Shown piece after piece: positions 35,397 to 43,780 of a stretch of DNA of 64,000 nt. The position numbers and the translations under genes are program-made. Below the pieces are notes generated by a model, which was not told where the DNA came from, did not search any database, and was given only the letters and a program-made list of their open reading frames with translations. Positions within the stretch are counted from its first letter, which is position 1. Every line of letters begins with the position of its first letter. The stretch is from Streptomyces griseicoloratus (GTDB lineage: Bacteria; Actinomycetota; Actinomycetes; Streptomycetales; Streptomycetaceae): positions 124,001 through 188,000 of the forward strand of contig NZ_JACVQF010000168.1 of NCBI RefSeq assembly GCF_014534645.1, read 5' to 3'.

Positions 35397-36416
35397 TCAG
35401 GAGTTGTCGAGGGGCAGTCCCGGCGGGTTGACCTCGGACTTCTCCACGGCCTCGGTGGTGAGGTTCCAGGCGGCCAGCCACTTGGCGTACTGCCCGTTGT
35501 CGATCAGGTGGTTGATGGCGTCCGCGATCGGCTCGGCGAGTCCGCTGTCCTTCTTGGCCGTCGCCGCGATCAGCCCCTGGAGCGAGGCGCCGGCCCCGGA
35601 GTAGGTACCCGCGCTGCGGGTGGGCCGGGGGGACCTGGCGGTCTGGGTGACGTGGTAGGCGACGCCCGGGTTGGCGGCGAAGTAGGCGTCGATCTTCCCG
35701 CCGGTCAGGGCGAGATAGGTGCTGTTCTTGCTGGCGTAGTGCTTGACGGTGAGCTTCTTGCCCTCCTGCTTCAGCTTCGCCTGCCACTCCAGGAGGATCT
35801 TCTCCTGGTTGGTGCCGTTGTCGACGGCGACGGTCCGGCCCGCGAGGTTGCGGTAGTCGCCGTCGAAGTTCCAGGTGCTCTTCTTCAGCACCTCGAAGCC
35901 GACGTCGTCCTTGCGGTAGGAGGCGAAGTCGTACTTCCGCTTGCGCTCCTCGGTGTCGGTGATGTTGGCGAAGGCGACGTCGACCTTGCCGCTGTCGATG
36001 CCGACGAACATGTTCTCCCAGGTGGAGTTCTTCAGTTCGGGACGCAGTCCGAGCACGGCGGCGACCAGCCGCGCAAGGTCGGGTTCTGCCCCGGTGAGGG
36101 TCTTCTGGTCGCTGCCGACGTAGGCCAGCGGCGGGAATCCGTCGGGGAGGGCGCCGACGCCGATGACGAGCGTGCCGCGGCTGCGGACGGACTCGGGGAG
36201 GCGGGCGCTGATGGCCTTCACCTCCGAGACCTTCAGCGCCGTCTGCCGCGCGGCGCCGTTGGACAGCCGGCCCACCGTCACCGTGCCGGCGGCGTCGGTC
36301 GTGGTGGCGGCGTCGCTGTCGCCGCCGCAGGCGGCGAGGGAGGAGGCGAGGGCGGTGACGGCGGTCGCCGCCGTGATGCCGCGCAGGAGGCCGCGTCGGG
36401 AGAGGTGGTGGGGCAT
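35397..36416 (-). CDS. amino-acid-type ABC transporter substrate-binding lipoprotein
   Basis: The 339-aa family-3 solute-binding protein has a signal with RRGLLRG (possible Tat motif) and lipobox LAAC near residue 30, so it is a lipid-anchored extracytoplasmic protein. SBP family-3 features are SRGTLVIGVGALPDGFPPLA, GAEPDLARLVAAVLGL, GKVDVAFANITDTEERKRKY and VAVDNGTNQEKILLEWQAKL. It probably binds cystine, an S-substituted cysteine or a related thioether amino acid. Confidence 0.92.
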   Translation of the reverse strand: MPHHLSRRGLLRGITAATAVTALASSLAACGGDSDAATTTDAAGTVTVGRLSNGAARQTALKVSEVKAISARLPESVRSRGTLVIGVGALPDGFPPLAYVGSDQKTLTGAEPDLARLVAAVLGLRPELKNSTWENMFVGIDSGKVDVAFANITDTEERKRKYDFASYRKDDVGFEVLKKSTWNFDGDYRNLAGRTVAVDNGTNQEKILLEWQAKLKQEGKKLTVKHYASKNSTYLALTGGKIDAYFAANPGVAYHVTQTARSPRPTRSAGTYSGAGASLQGLIAATAKKDSGLAEPIADAINHLIDNGQYAKWLAAWNLTTEAVEKSEVNPPGLPLDNS

Positions 36417-36483
36417 GACTGTCCTTTGTCGCCGAGAGGGCGGGGTGAGGGGCGGGAGGGTGGGTGGAGCGGCGTGGGGCGGG

Positions 36484-37281
36484 TCAGAGCACCTTGGCGA
36501 GGAAGTCCCGGGTCCGCTCGTGCCGGGGGTGGTCCAGCACCTGGGCGGGCGGGCCCTGTTCGACGATCCGGCCGCCGTCGATGAAGACGACGCGGTCGGC
36601 GACCTCGCGGGCGAAGCCGATCTCGTGGGTGACGATGACGAGGGTGGTGCCGCTGGTCGCCAGGTCCTTGATGACGGCGAGGACCTCGCCGACCAGTTCG
36701 GGGTCGAGGGCCGAGGTCGGCTCGTCGAAGAGGATGATGCCGGGGCGCAGGGCGAGGGCGCGGGCGATGGCCACGCGTTGCTGCTGGCCGCCGGAGAGCT
36801 GCCGGGGGTAGGCGCCGGTGCGGTCGCCGAGGCCGACGCGGGTGAGCAGTTCGCGGGCCAGTTCCCGCGCCTCGTCGCGGGTGAGCTTGCCGGTGGCGAC
36901 GGGTGCGGCGGCGACGTTGTCGAGGACGGTCAGGTGCGGGAAGAGGTTGAAGTTCTGGAAGACGAAGCCGATCCGGCCGCGCTGGCGCAGGATGGCCCGC
37001 TCGCTCAGCTCCCTCAGCCGGGCGCCGTGGCGCCGGACGCCGATCGGTTCGCCGCCGACGCTGACGTGTCCCAGCTCCGGCTTCTCCAGGTGGTTGATGA
37101 CGCGCAGCAGGGTGGACTTGCCGGAGCCGGACGGGCCGAGGACGACGGTGACCTCGCCGGGCCGTACCGACAGGTCGATGCCGTCGAGCACGTGGTGGGT
37201 GCCGTACCACTTGTGCACGCCGTGCACCTCCAGGGCGGCCGGGCTCGTCGGGGTCGTCGGGGTCTTTTCGGTGGTGGTCAT
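36484..37281 (-). CDS. polar amino acid ABC transporter ATP-binding protein
   Basis: The 265-aa single ATPase subunit (GlnQ/TcyN type) has Walker A GPSGSGKSTLL, Q-loop FVFQNFNLFPHLTVLDN, signature LSGGQQQRVAIARAL, Walker B IILFDEPTSALDPE and H-loop VTHEIGFAREV. The ATG overlaps the permease stop (ATGA). The first ~16 residues are a Thr/Pro-rich tail. It powers the cystine-like importer. Confidence 0.95.
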   Translation of the reverse strand: MTTTEKTPTTPTSPAALEVHGVHKWYGTHHVLDGIDLSVRPGEVTVVLGPSGSGKSTLLRVINHLEKPELGHVSVGGEPIGVRRHGARLRELSERAILRQRGRIGFVFQNFNLFPHLTVLDNVAAAPVATGKLTRDEARELARELLTRVGLGDRTGAYPRQLSGGQQQRVAIARALALRPGIILFDEPTSALDPELVGEVLAVIKDLATSGTTLVIVTHEIGFAREVADRVVFIDGGRIVEQGPPAQVLDHPRHERTRDFLAKVL

Positions 37282-38258
37282 ACGGCGGCCTCCCGGCGCA
37301 GCCGGGCCCGCGCCTCGGCGAGGCCGGTGCGCGCCTTCTGCAGGGGCGTCGGCGGCAGGGTGCGGGTCGCGCCCCGGGCGAAGTACCGCTCGACGTAGAA
37401 CTGGACGACGGACACGGCGCTGGTCAGGATCAGGTACCAGACGGTGGCGACCAGCAGCAGAGGCACGATGTCGCCGGGGTAGGTGCTGCCCATCGTCTGC
37501 ACGGAGCCGAACAGGTCCAGCAGCGACACGTAGAACACCAGGGACGTGCCCTTGATGAGGCCGATGAGCTGGTTGACGTAGTTCGGGGTGATGGACCTGA
37601 GCGCCTGCGGCAGGACGATCCGGCGGAACTGGTAGCCCTTCGGCAGTCCGAGCGCCGCGGCCGCCTCGTGCTGACCCTGGTCGACGGAGAGGATGCCGCC
37701 GCGGACCACTTCGGAGGCGTAGGCCGCCTCGTTGAGGCTGAGGCCGACGACGGCGACCGCCATGTCGGTGGCGAGCCGGGACTCGTCGAAGGTGACGAAG
37801 GCCGGGCCGAACGGCACGCCCAGGCTGAGCGTCTGGTACAGGGCGCTGAAGTTGTAGAGGAAGATCAGGACGACGATCAGCGGGACGGACCGGAACAGCC
37901 AGGTGTACGTCCAGCTCACGGCGCGCAGTACCGGGCTGCCGGAGAGCCGGCCGAGGGCGAGCAGGACGCCGCCCAGCAGCCCGAGCACGGCGCTGAGCGC
38001 GGCCACTTCGAGGGTGATGAGCAGTCCGTCGAGGATGGTGGGGCGCAGGAACCAGTAGCGGAAGCGGTCCCACTGGTAGAAGGGGTTGGTGGCCAGTCCG
38101 TGGATGATCTGGGCGACCACGACGAGGACGGCGGCGGTGGCGATCCAGCGGCCCGGCCTGCGCAGCGGCAGCACCCGCTGGGCCGCGGGTGGCCGGGATG
38201 TGGTGCCGGCGGGCGGTGCCTCGGCGAGGGACACGGCGGCGCCTGGGGGTTGGCTCAT
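37278..38258 (-). CDS. polar amino acid ABC transporter permease
   Basis: The 326-aa HisMQ-type permease has about five to six TM helices, with the conserved loop EVVRGGILSVDQGQHEAAAA then LGLPKGYQFRRIVLPQALR. The start is the ATG of MSQPPGAAV with GGAG eight bases upstream; the frame upstream of it is low-quality. It is first of the transporter genes after the SAM-IV riboswitch and leader peptide B. Confidence 0.93.
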   Translation of the reverse strand: MSQPPGAAVSLAEAPPAGTTSRPPAAQRVLPLRRPGRWIATAAVLVVVAQIIHGLATNPFYQWDRFRYWFLRPTILDGLLITLEVAALSAVLGLLGGVLLALGRLSGSPVLRAVSWTYTWLFRSVPLIVVLIFLYNFSALYQTLSLGVPFGPAFVTFDESRLATDMAVAVVGLSLNEAAYASEVVRGGILSVDQGQHEAAAALGLPKGYQFRRIVLPQALRSITPNYVNQLIGLIKGTSLVFYVSLLDLFGSVQTMGSTYPGDIVPLLLVATVWYLILTSAVSVVQFYVERYFARGATRTLPPTPLQKARTGLAEARARLRREAAV

Positions 38259-38402
38259 GGGTGGGCTCCGGCGGAGTCGGACACCCCGGGGCGGCCGTGA
38301 GGGTGGTGGTGAGCCGCTACGGCGGGACGGCAGGGCGGGGACCGCTCTGCGGGGCGCGGCGGCGCACGGGGACGCACGGGACCGGGGTGGGGCGGACAAC
38401 GG

Positions 38403-38420
38403 CACACCGCACGGGCGGTG
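38403..38420 (-). terminator. candidate attenuator hairpin after leader peptide B
   Basis: A perfect 7-bp stem ACACCGC/GCGGTGT with a 4-base loop lies between the stop of the leader peptide (38463) and the permease start (38258). It suits an attenuation hairpin, but no U-tract follows it. Confidence 0.4.
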
Positions 38421-38462
38421 TTCGTCGGGCGGGGCGGCCGCCGCTGAGGCTGGAGGAAGAGG

Positions 38463-38624
38463 TCAGCCCTGACAGCGGGCGGCGCGGCCGGGGTCGGTAC
38501 ACAGTGCGCTGCTGACCCGGAGCAGATCGACGGCGCGGTCGGCGACGAGCGGGCTCGGGTACGGCCGTACGCAGCCCTGGGGGCGGCGGGCGGCCGTCCT
38601 GGGTGCTGCGTACATGTCCGTCAT
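38463..38624 (-). CDS. sulfur-type leader peptide B (53 aa)
   Basis: A small ORF begins 20 bp after the SAM-IV element. The C-terminal half reads ADRAVDLLRVSSALCTDPGR, the leader-peptide signature with V in place of HI. Two to three Cys are near the end (SSALC and ARCQG). At 53 codons it is longer than usual; a second in-frame ATG at 38615 would shorten it by three. The ABC importer genes follow. Confidence 0.7.
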   Translation of the reverse strand: MTDMYAAPRTAARRPQGCVRPYPSPLVADRAVDLLRVSSALCTDPGRAARCQG

Positions 38625-38644
38625 CGTCTCTGTTCCGGCCCTGT

Positions 38645-38758
38645 GGGCCCTCGCGCTTACCGAAACGTCATCCGGTCCGGTCGTCACCTGGGGCACCCCA
38701 CCGCGGAGCGAGGGTTGCCGGTCAGCCAGCCAGGGCTTGCCGCTGACGCTCATGACCG
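38645..38758 (-). ncRNA. SAM-IV riboswitch
   Basis: The minus strand matches the actinobacterial SAM-IV consensus closely: GGTCATGAGCG, CAGCGGCAAGCCC, GGCTGGCTGACCGGCAACCC, CGCGGTGGGGTGCCCCAGGT, then GACGACCG closing P1, and a 3' GGTAAGCGCG pseudoknot strand. P1 pairs CGGTC (from 38758) with GACCG (ending 38678). The M. tuberculosis SAM-IV RNA has the same order of conserved blocks (from memory). It binds S-adenosylmethionine and should switch off the sulfur operon when SAM is plentiful. Confidence 0.93.
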
Positions 38759-38770
38759 TTCGTGGTGCGT

Positions 38771-38800
38771 AGTTAAGGCAGTTGACCCTTCGCGTGTCAA
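38771..38800 (-). promoter_or_regulatory. promoter of the SAM-IV/sulfur operon
   Basis: On the minus strand, TTGACA (38800-38795) and TTAACT (38776-38771) with an 18-bp spacer form a near-consensus vegetative promoter just upstream of the riboswitch. An inverted repeat GTTGAC/GTCAAC (38781-38786 and 38796-38801) overlaps the -35 and may bind a regulator. Confidence 0.7.
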
Positions 38801-38810
38801 CGCCGTTCCG

Positions 38811-39482
38811 TCAGGTGGGACGGACCTGGAGCAGGCGGCCGAAGGCCGGGTGCGCGGTCAGTCGCCGCACGTGGGCCCAGAGGGCGGGGTGGCGGGGGCC
38901 GCGGTGTGCGGTGTCGAGGCCGGCCAGGGCCACCCACACCTCGACGTCGGCCGCGGTGAGCCGGTCGCCCAGGACGCAGGGGTGGGCGGTCAGCCGGCCC
39001 TCCAGCCGGTCCAGCACCTCGGGCAGCGCCGCCGGGTCGGCCGCCCGCGCGCACAGCGACTCGACGGCCTCGATCTCCGCCTCCGCGCCCCCCGGGTACA
39101 GCACGGGCCCGGCGGAGGTGAAGCGGCGGGCGAGGTCGCGCATGATGTCGGGCGCGTGCGTGCTCACGATCCGGCCCGACCAGGCGTCGCTGAGCACCGG
39201 TGCGACGGCCGGGCCCCGGTAGTGGTGCGCGCTCGCCTCGTACAGCGGGCGCAGCGCGGAGTGACCTCCGTCCGGACAGTCCGGGACCGGGTCGAGGAGG
39301 GTGACGGGACAGATCTCGCCGAGTCCGAGCAGGCCGTGCACGACGGCGATGCGGAGACAGTCGGGGTGGGTGGGTGACAGGTGGAGCCGGTAGCGGCGCG
39401 GCACGGCGTAGTGGCCGCTGCGCGGGTCGCGGCCGATGCGTCCCCGGAAGGCGGGGACGGGGGCGAGCGGTGTGACGGACAT
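38811..39482 (-). CDS. glutathione S-transferase-like (ECM4/YqjG type) protein
   Basis: The 223-aa protein has the pattern of the glutathionyl-hydroquinone reductase / GST C-terminal group: GRIVSTHAPDIMRDLARRF, a linker with VLDRLEGRLTAHPCVLGDRL, TAADVEVWVALAGLD, then AHVRRLTAHPAFGRLLQ. The N-terminal thioredoxin-like part is retained (YRLHLSPTHPDCLRIAVVH), though actinomycetes normally use mycothiol. A leader peptide (39602-39736) precedes it, so sulfur status probably controls it too. Confidence 0.78.
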   Translation of the reverse strand: MSVTPLAPVPAFRGRIGRDPRSGHYAVPRRYRLHLSPTHPDCLRIAVVHGLLGLGEICPVTLLDPVPDCPDGGHSALRPLYEASAHHYRGPAVAPVLSDAWSGRIVSTHAPDIMRDLARRFTSAGPVLYPGGAEAEIEAVESLCARAADPAALPEVLDRLEGRLTAHPCVLGDRLTAADVEVWVALAGLDTAHRGPRHPALWAHVRRLTAHPAFGRLLQVRPT

Positions 39483-39601
39483 GGTTCTCCCCGGGGGCGG
39501 GCGCGTGGAGGTACGCGCGGCGGAAGCGGCGTCGGGCCGTGAGCGGGTGCCGGTGCGGACGGGACCCGTTCTGGGGACCGCCGTCGGCCGGCACCGGGGG
39601 C

Positions 39602-39736
39602 TCAGCGCAGGGAGCTGATCGCGCTGCAGACGCGGAGGAGGTCGATGTGCCGGCGGGAGGTGAGCAGGGGGGACGGCGGCAGCGACGGTCCGGGCGTACG
39701 GCTCACTCGGCTGGTGGCCGGCTGAAGGCGCGCCAT
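39602..39736 (-). CDS. sulfur-type leader peptide C (44 aa)
   Basis: The ATG at 39736 follows AGGGAAAG. The peptide ends LLTSRRHIDLLRVCSAISSL plus R, with the RRHIDLLRVxSAI signature and one Cys inside it. It lies 120 bp upstream of the GST-like gene. A TAGGA-T-TCCTA palindrome (39755-39765) lies about 20 bp upstream of the start and may be a promoter operator. Confidence 0.82.
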   Translation of the reverse strand: MARLQPATSRVSRTPGPSLPPSPLLTSRRHIDLLRVCSAISSLR

Positions 39737-39868
39737 CTTTCCCTACCTGTTCACTAGGATTCCTAACGAAGTGTCGACCGGCATCCGGGGCGCGTCAAGG
39801 GGGTGTCCGGGCGGCGGTCCGTCGCGGTGGTGCGCACCGGCCGACGGGGCGGGCGTTCACCGCATGCA

Positions 39869-39906
39869 GAAAGGGCCCCCGCGGGCAGTTGCCCGCGAAG
39901 ACCCTT
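39869..39906 (-). terminator. terminator of tRNA-Pro
   Basis: Downstream of the tRNA on the minus strand, an 8-bp stem CGCGGGCA/TGCCCGCG with a 2-base loop is extended by outer GAAGGG/CCCTTTC pairing and ends with a short T run. Confidence 0.75.
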
Positions 39907-39914
39907 CGCAACCG

Positions 39915-39988
<74 letters not shown>

Positions 39989-40265
39989 GTGCCGCGTCCC
40001 ACGGTTTCCGTGTGATCGCGCTGGTCAAGCCTACCTCATCGTCGGCACCGCGGAGGCCGCCGACCGTCCCCCTCGGATCGGCCGGCGGAGTACGGTGCAC
40101 GCCCTGTGCGCGGTCTGGCGGTGTCACCCCCGGTTCGCCGCCTGCTCCGTGAGTTCGCGCCACACCTTCGGGCCACCGGGATCCCGCGTCTGCAAGGTCC
40201 GCCGAGGCCCCTATGAGACGATCGTCTTCTCCCCCGTTCCTCGTGATCCGCGTGCGGGCGTCGCC

Positions 40266-41231
40266 TCAGGAGCCCAGGATGCGTGCCACCCAGGCGTTTC
40301 GCGCGGCCGTCATGGCATGCGCGAGAGCCGTGTGGGGTGCGGTCAGGTCGAAGCCGTGGAACCCGCCGGGCCACACGTGGAGTTCGGTCTGCACGCCCGC
40401 GTGCCAAAGGGCTGTCGCATACGCGACGTCCTCGTCCCGGAAGACCTCGGCCGAGCCGCAGTCGATGAATGCGGGCGGCAGCCCGGTCAGGTCGGTCGCA
40501 CGGGCGGGCGCAGCGTAGATCGACACCTCGTCGGTTCCCCGCCGCTCGCCGAGGAGCGCCGTCCAGCCCATGACGTTGCTGCCGCGGTCCCACACCCCGA
40601 CAGCATCGAACTGGACCGAGGAGACCGTCTGGTCCCTGTCGTCGAGCATCGGGTACATCAGGACCTGGCCGGCCAGGGGCGGCCCCTGCCGGTCGCGGGC
40701 CAGGAGCGCGGTGCCCGCGGCGAGGCCGCCACCGGCGCTCTGCCCGGCGATGATCAGCCTGTCAGGGTCCATCCCGAGTTCCCGGGCGTGCTCGGCCGTC
40801 CAGAGCAGCCCGGCGTAGCAGTCCTCGACCGGGTGGGGATCGGGATGCTCGGGTGCGAGCCGGTATTCGACGGTGACCAGGACGGCGTCGTGCTCGAGGA
40901 CCCAGGGGAGGGCCTGGATCAGGCCGGAGAACCGATTCCCGGAGACCATGCCGCCTCCGTGCGTGTGGTAGATCCCCGGCCCGGGCCTTTGATGATCTCG
41001 GCGGGCGATCACCGAGACGGTGATGCCGGCACCCCGGTACCCCGGGACCGGGACGTCGCGCCGGGTCAGACCGGCGTCCTCGAGCGTCTCGTCGGTGACC
41101 TCCGCCGGTGCGGTTCGGCGCATGTCGGGGATCATCTGCGCCGTCAGGGTCGGGGGGATCTGGTCTGCGAGGATCGCGAGTACAGCCGCAAGCTCCGGGT
41201 CGAACGGCGGTCGCGGCATGTTCACGGCCAT
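40266..41231 (-). CDS. HSL-type alpha/beta hydrolase (esterase), copy 1
   Basis: The 321-aa esterase of the hormone-sensitive-lipase family has the oxyanion motif HGGGMVSGN, nucleophile elbow GQSAGGG, acid in CGSAEVFRDED and the histidine in WPGGFHGFDL. The start is the ATG after GAAGGAG. It is a close paralogue, of identical length, of the gene at 44189-45154; both begin RPPFDPEL and share most blocks. It lies downstream of the Zn-dehydrogenase on the minus strand, probably in one transcript. Confidence 0.93.
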   Translation of the reverse strand: MAVNMPRPPFDPELAAVLAILADQIPPTLTAQMIPDMRRTAPAEVTDETLEDAGLTRRDVPVPGYRGAGITVSVIARRDHQRPGPGIYHTHGGGMVSGNRFSGLIQALPWVLEHDAVLVTVEYRLAPEHPDPHPVEDCYAGLLWTAEHARELGMDPDRLIIAGQSAGGGLAAGTALLARDRQGPPLAGQVLMYPMLDDRDQTVSSVQFDAVGVWDRGSNVMGWTALLGERRGTDEVSIYAAPARATDLTGLPPAFIDCGSAEVFRDEDVAYATALWHAGVQTELHVWPGGFHGFDLTAPHTALAHAMTAARNAWVARILGS

Positions 41232-41409
41232 CTGGACTCCTTCACCTGCGCCACGTCGGTTGCGGCGTCGAATCAATCGTCCTGCGCGTGGTGGGCCCCG
41301 CTGCGGTATCGGCAGACGGCTTCCGCCGTTCGCGCGCGCAGCCCGCCACAACGCCATGGTCCGGTACCGACGGCCACGCCAGGCCGTCCGTACCGGACCG
41401 GGGATGCGT

Positions 41410-42462
41410 TCAGCCGACCTGCAGGAGGATCTTCCCGCCGACGCCGCTGCGCAGCGAATGGATGGCGTCGATGATGCCCTCGAACGGCAGCTCCTGCACC
41501 CAGCCGGTGGTGTCGTAGAAGCCGTCGACCATGGCCGCGATGACCTCGTCGAACTCTGCGGGCCGGTATCCGACCGCCCCGACGATCTCCGTCTCGGTCA
41601 TCATGAGCTGCGTGGGCTGGAGCTGCGCCGGGTGTTCGTGCAGCGCGGGGACCACCAGTCGGCCGCCCGGGGCGAGGCCCGCCAGGGCAGAGGCGAGCGC
41701 CGGGCCCGCACCTGCCGCGTCCACCGCGATGTCCACGCCGTCGCCGTCGGTGAGCGAGGCGACGGCGGCCGCGAGGTCCTCGTTCACCGGGTCCACAACC
41801 TGCGCGCCCAGGCCGGACATGATGGCGCGGCGGTCCGCGCTCGGCTCGGACACGAGCACCTTGTCCACACCACGCGCCTTGAGCGCGAACCAGGATCCGA
41901 TGCCGATGGGGCCGGCGCCGGCGACGAGTGCCGTGCCGCCCGGCTTCACGCCGCCGCGCGAGACTGCGTGCCAGGCCACCGCCATCGGCTCGACGAGCGC
42001 GCCCGTCCGCAGGTCCACACTGTCCGGCAGCACATGCAGCTTGGACGCATCGAGGGTGACGTATTCCGCCAGGCCGCCGCCGGTGACGTTCGATCCGAGC
42101 GAGCCCATCAGCGGGCAGGAGAAGAACAGGCCCTTCCGGCACGCCGCGCACGTGCCGCAGGAGACCGCCAGCGGGTAGACGGCGCCGCGGTCGCCGACCT
42201 TCACGTCCGTCACGCCCTCGCCGACCTCGACGACGGTGCCGGAGAACTCATGGCCAAGGATCTGCGGCAACGTGGCACCGGTCAGGGGGTGCGGCTTGTC
42301 CAAGGCGAACGGCAGCGACTCGGGATAGAAGAAGAAGTGGAGATCGGAGCCGCAGATGCCGGCGTAGGCGTTGCGCAGCTTCACCTGCCCGGGACCGGGG
42401 CTGGGCTCCGGCACCTCCTCGATGCGGAGGTCCTCCTTGCCGTAGAACCGTGCTGCCTTCAT
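41410..42462 (-). CDS. zinc-dependent medium-chain alcohol dehydrogenase
   Basis: The 350-aa MDR-family enzyme is of the butanediol/sorbitol dehydrogenase type. The catalytic zinc site is in GICGSDLHFFF (Cys) and GHEFSGTVVEVGEGV (His-Glu). The structural zinc loop is CGTCAACRKGLFFSC, with four Cys. The NAD Rossmann motif is ALVAGAGPIGIGSW. It oxidises a secondary alcohol with NAD. It is divergent from the SDR gene. Confidence 0.92.
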   Translation of the reverse strand: MKAARFYGKEDLRIEEVPEPSPGPGQVKLRNAYAGICGSDLHFFFYPESLPFALDKPHPLTGATLPQILGHEFSGTVVEVGEGVTDVKVGDRGAVYPLAVSCGTCAACRKGLFFSCPLMGSLGSNVTGGGLAEYVTLDASKLHVLPDSVDLRTGALVEPMAVAWHAVSRGGVKPGGTALVAGAGPIGIGSWFALKARGVDKVLVSEPSADRRAIMSGLGAQVVDPVNEDLAAAVASLTDGDGVDIAVDAAGAGPALASALAGLAPGGRLVVPALHEHPAQLQPTQLMMTETEIVGAVGYRPAEFDEVIAAMVDGFYDTTGWVQELPFEGIIDAIHSLRSGVGGKILLQVG

Positions 42463-42859
42463 TCCTCTTCTCCTTCTCCTGACAGGACCGGGGTCGCCGG
42501 TGCTTCTCCCGCCGCGTACCGCGCGCTCGCGGCGCTGCGGTGCGGTCATGAGACATCGGACCGGCCGGGTGTGCGCGCCCGTCGCGCGGTTGCGCCGTCC
42601 GTCCCTCATCGTCGTGTGCGCCGGGGTGCCGGGCCCACCGCCGGACGCGGCTGGATTCCACGGTCCTGCCCGCCGTTCGCGCGACGAGTCGCTGAGCCAC
42701 TCATCTCATCGGCTCTCACACACGACGGTGTGCCCGAACGGCGGGTTGATCGGCCGGCATCTGCCGCGAACGGCGGTTCCTTGCTGCAGCGCCCCCTGCC
42801 GACCATGGACGCAGCTCACCTGAGGGTGGTGAGCGGCAGACACAGCGAAGGAGCTCATC
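42463..42859. promoter_or_regulatory. 397-bp divergent intergenic region with direct repeats
   Basis: The region separates the dehydrogenase and SDR genes. The direct repeat CGAACGGCGG occurs at 42735-42744 and 42767-42776, exactly 32 bp (about three helical turns) apart, a candidate site for the PucR-like regulator of the module. No coding sequence or RNA was recognised. Confidence 0.45.
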
Positions 42860-43735
42860 ATGGACTGGCCGGCTGGTGAAGCGGCATTCGTCACGGGCGG
42901 GGCGTCCGGGATCGGCCTCGGCGTCGCGCGGGCGCTCGTCGCCGCAGGCGCGAAGGTCGCACTGGCCGATGTCGACGAAGGGCGGCTCGCCGAGGCCGCC
43001 CAGGAGCTGACGGACGCCGGCGGCACCGTGACGGCGGTACGGCTCGACGTGAGCGACGAGGAGAGCTGGGCGGCCGCGGCCGACCTGGCCGAGGAAGCAC
43101 TCGGCCCGATCTCGATCCTGTGCAACATCGCCGGCGTGAACGGCGGCGGCACGATCGAGGAGACGCCGCTCAAGGTCTGGCGCTGGGTGCTCGGAGTGAA
43201 CATCGACGGCCAGTTCCTCGGCGTGTCGACATTCCTGCCGCGGTTCAGGAGCCGCGGCACGCGAGCGCACGTCCTCAACACCGCCTCGGTCTCCGGACTG
43301 GTGCCAATGGCCAACGTGGGGGCCTACAGCGCGTCGAAGTTCGCGAGCGTCGGTTTCACCATGGTGCTGCGCGAGGAGATGCGGGACAGCAACGTCGGAG
43401 TCTCCCTGCTCATCCCGGGGACCGTCGCCACCCGCATCAACTTCACCGCCGGCGAGGCCGAGGCCAAGCTGCTCGGGCGGCAGCTGAACCGTGAGGTCGC
43501 CGAGGCCAACCACGCGGTGCTCGCCAAGGGCGCCGATCCCGACCGTGTCGGCGAACAGGTCGTGGAAGCCGTCCGGGACGGTCGGTTCGTCATCGTCACC
43601 CATCGTGAGTGGGGAGCGTTTGCCCGCCGCATACACGCCGAGATCGAGGACGCGTACGAGGCGTTCGACGGCCGCCACGGCCCGGACACGACCGCTCAGA
43701 TGCTGGCCGGGGGCACGAACCCCGTCTCGGCTTGA
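42860..43735 (+). CDS. SDR-family oxidoreductase
   Basis: The 291-aa short-chain dehydrogenase has the cofactor motif TGGASGIGLG, the NAG-like CNIAGVNG, catalytic Ser in LNTASVSG and the YSASK dyad. An acidic residue at the end of beta2 (ADVDEG) favours NAD. GAAGGAG lies upstream of the ATG. Together with the divergent Zn-dehydrogenase and the two esterases it suggests degradation of an ester or cyclic alcohol; the substrate is unknown. Confidence 0.92.
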   Translation: MDWPAGEAAFVTGGASGIGLGVARALVAAGAKVALADVDEGRLAEAAQELTDAGGTVTAVRLDVSDEESWAAAADLAEEALGPISILCNIAGVNGGGTIEETPLKVWRWVLGVNIDGQFLGVSTFLPRFRSRGTRAHVLNTASVSGLVPMANVGAYSASKFASVGFTMVLREEMRDSNVGVSLLIPGTVATRINFTAGEAEAKLLGRQLNREVAEANHAVLAKGADPDRVGEQVVEAVRDGRFVIVTHREWGAFARRIHAEIEDAYEAFDGRHGPDTTAQMLAGGTNPVSA

Positions 43736-43780
43736 GCGCGCCCCACCAAACGGCGTACGTGCCGGGGTGCCGGCCGACGC

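Noticed and set aside
36163-37555. Plus-strand frames opposite the ABC ATPase
   Set aside because: They are shadows of a well-defined ATPase and permease on the other strand.
42248-42700. Minus-strand ORF reading through the divergent promoter of the dehydrogenase
   Set aside because: It is in a different frame from the dehydrogenase, lacks a ribosome site and has no recognisable protein sequence.
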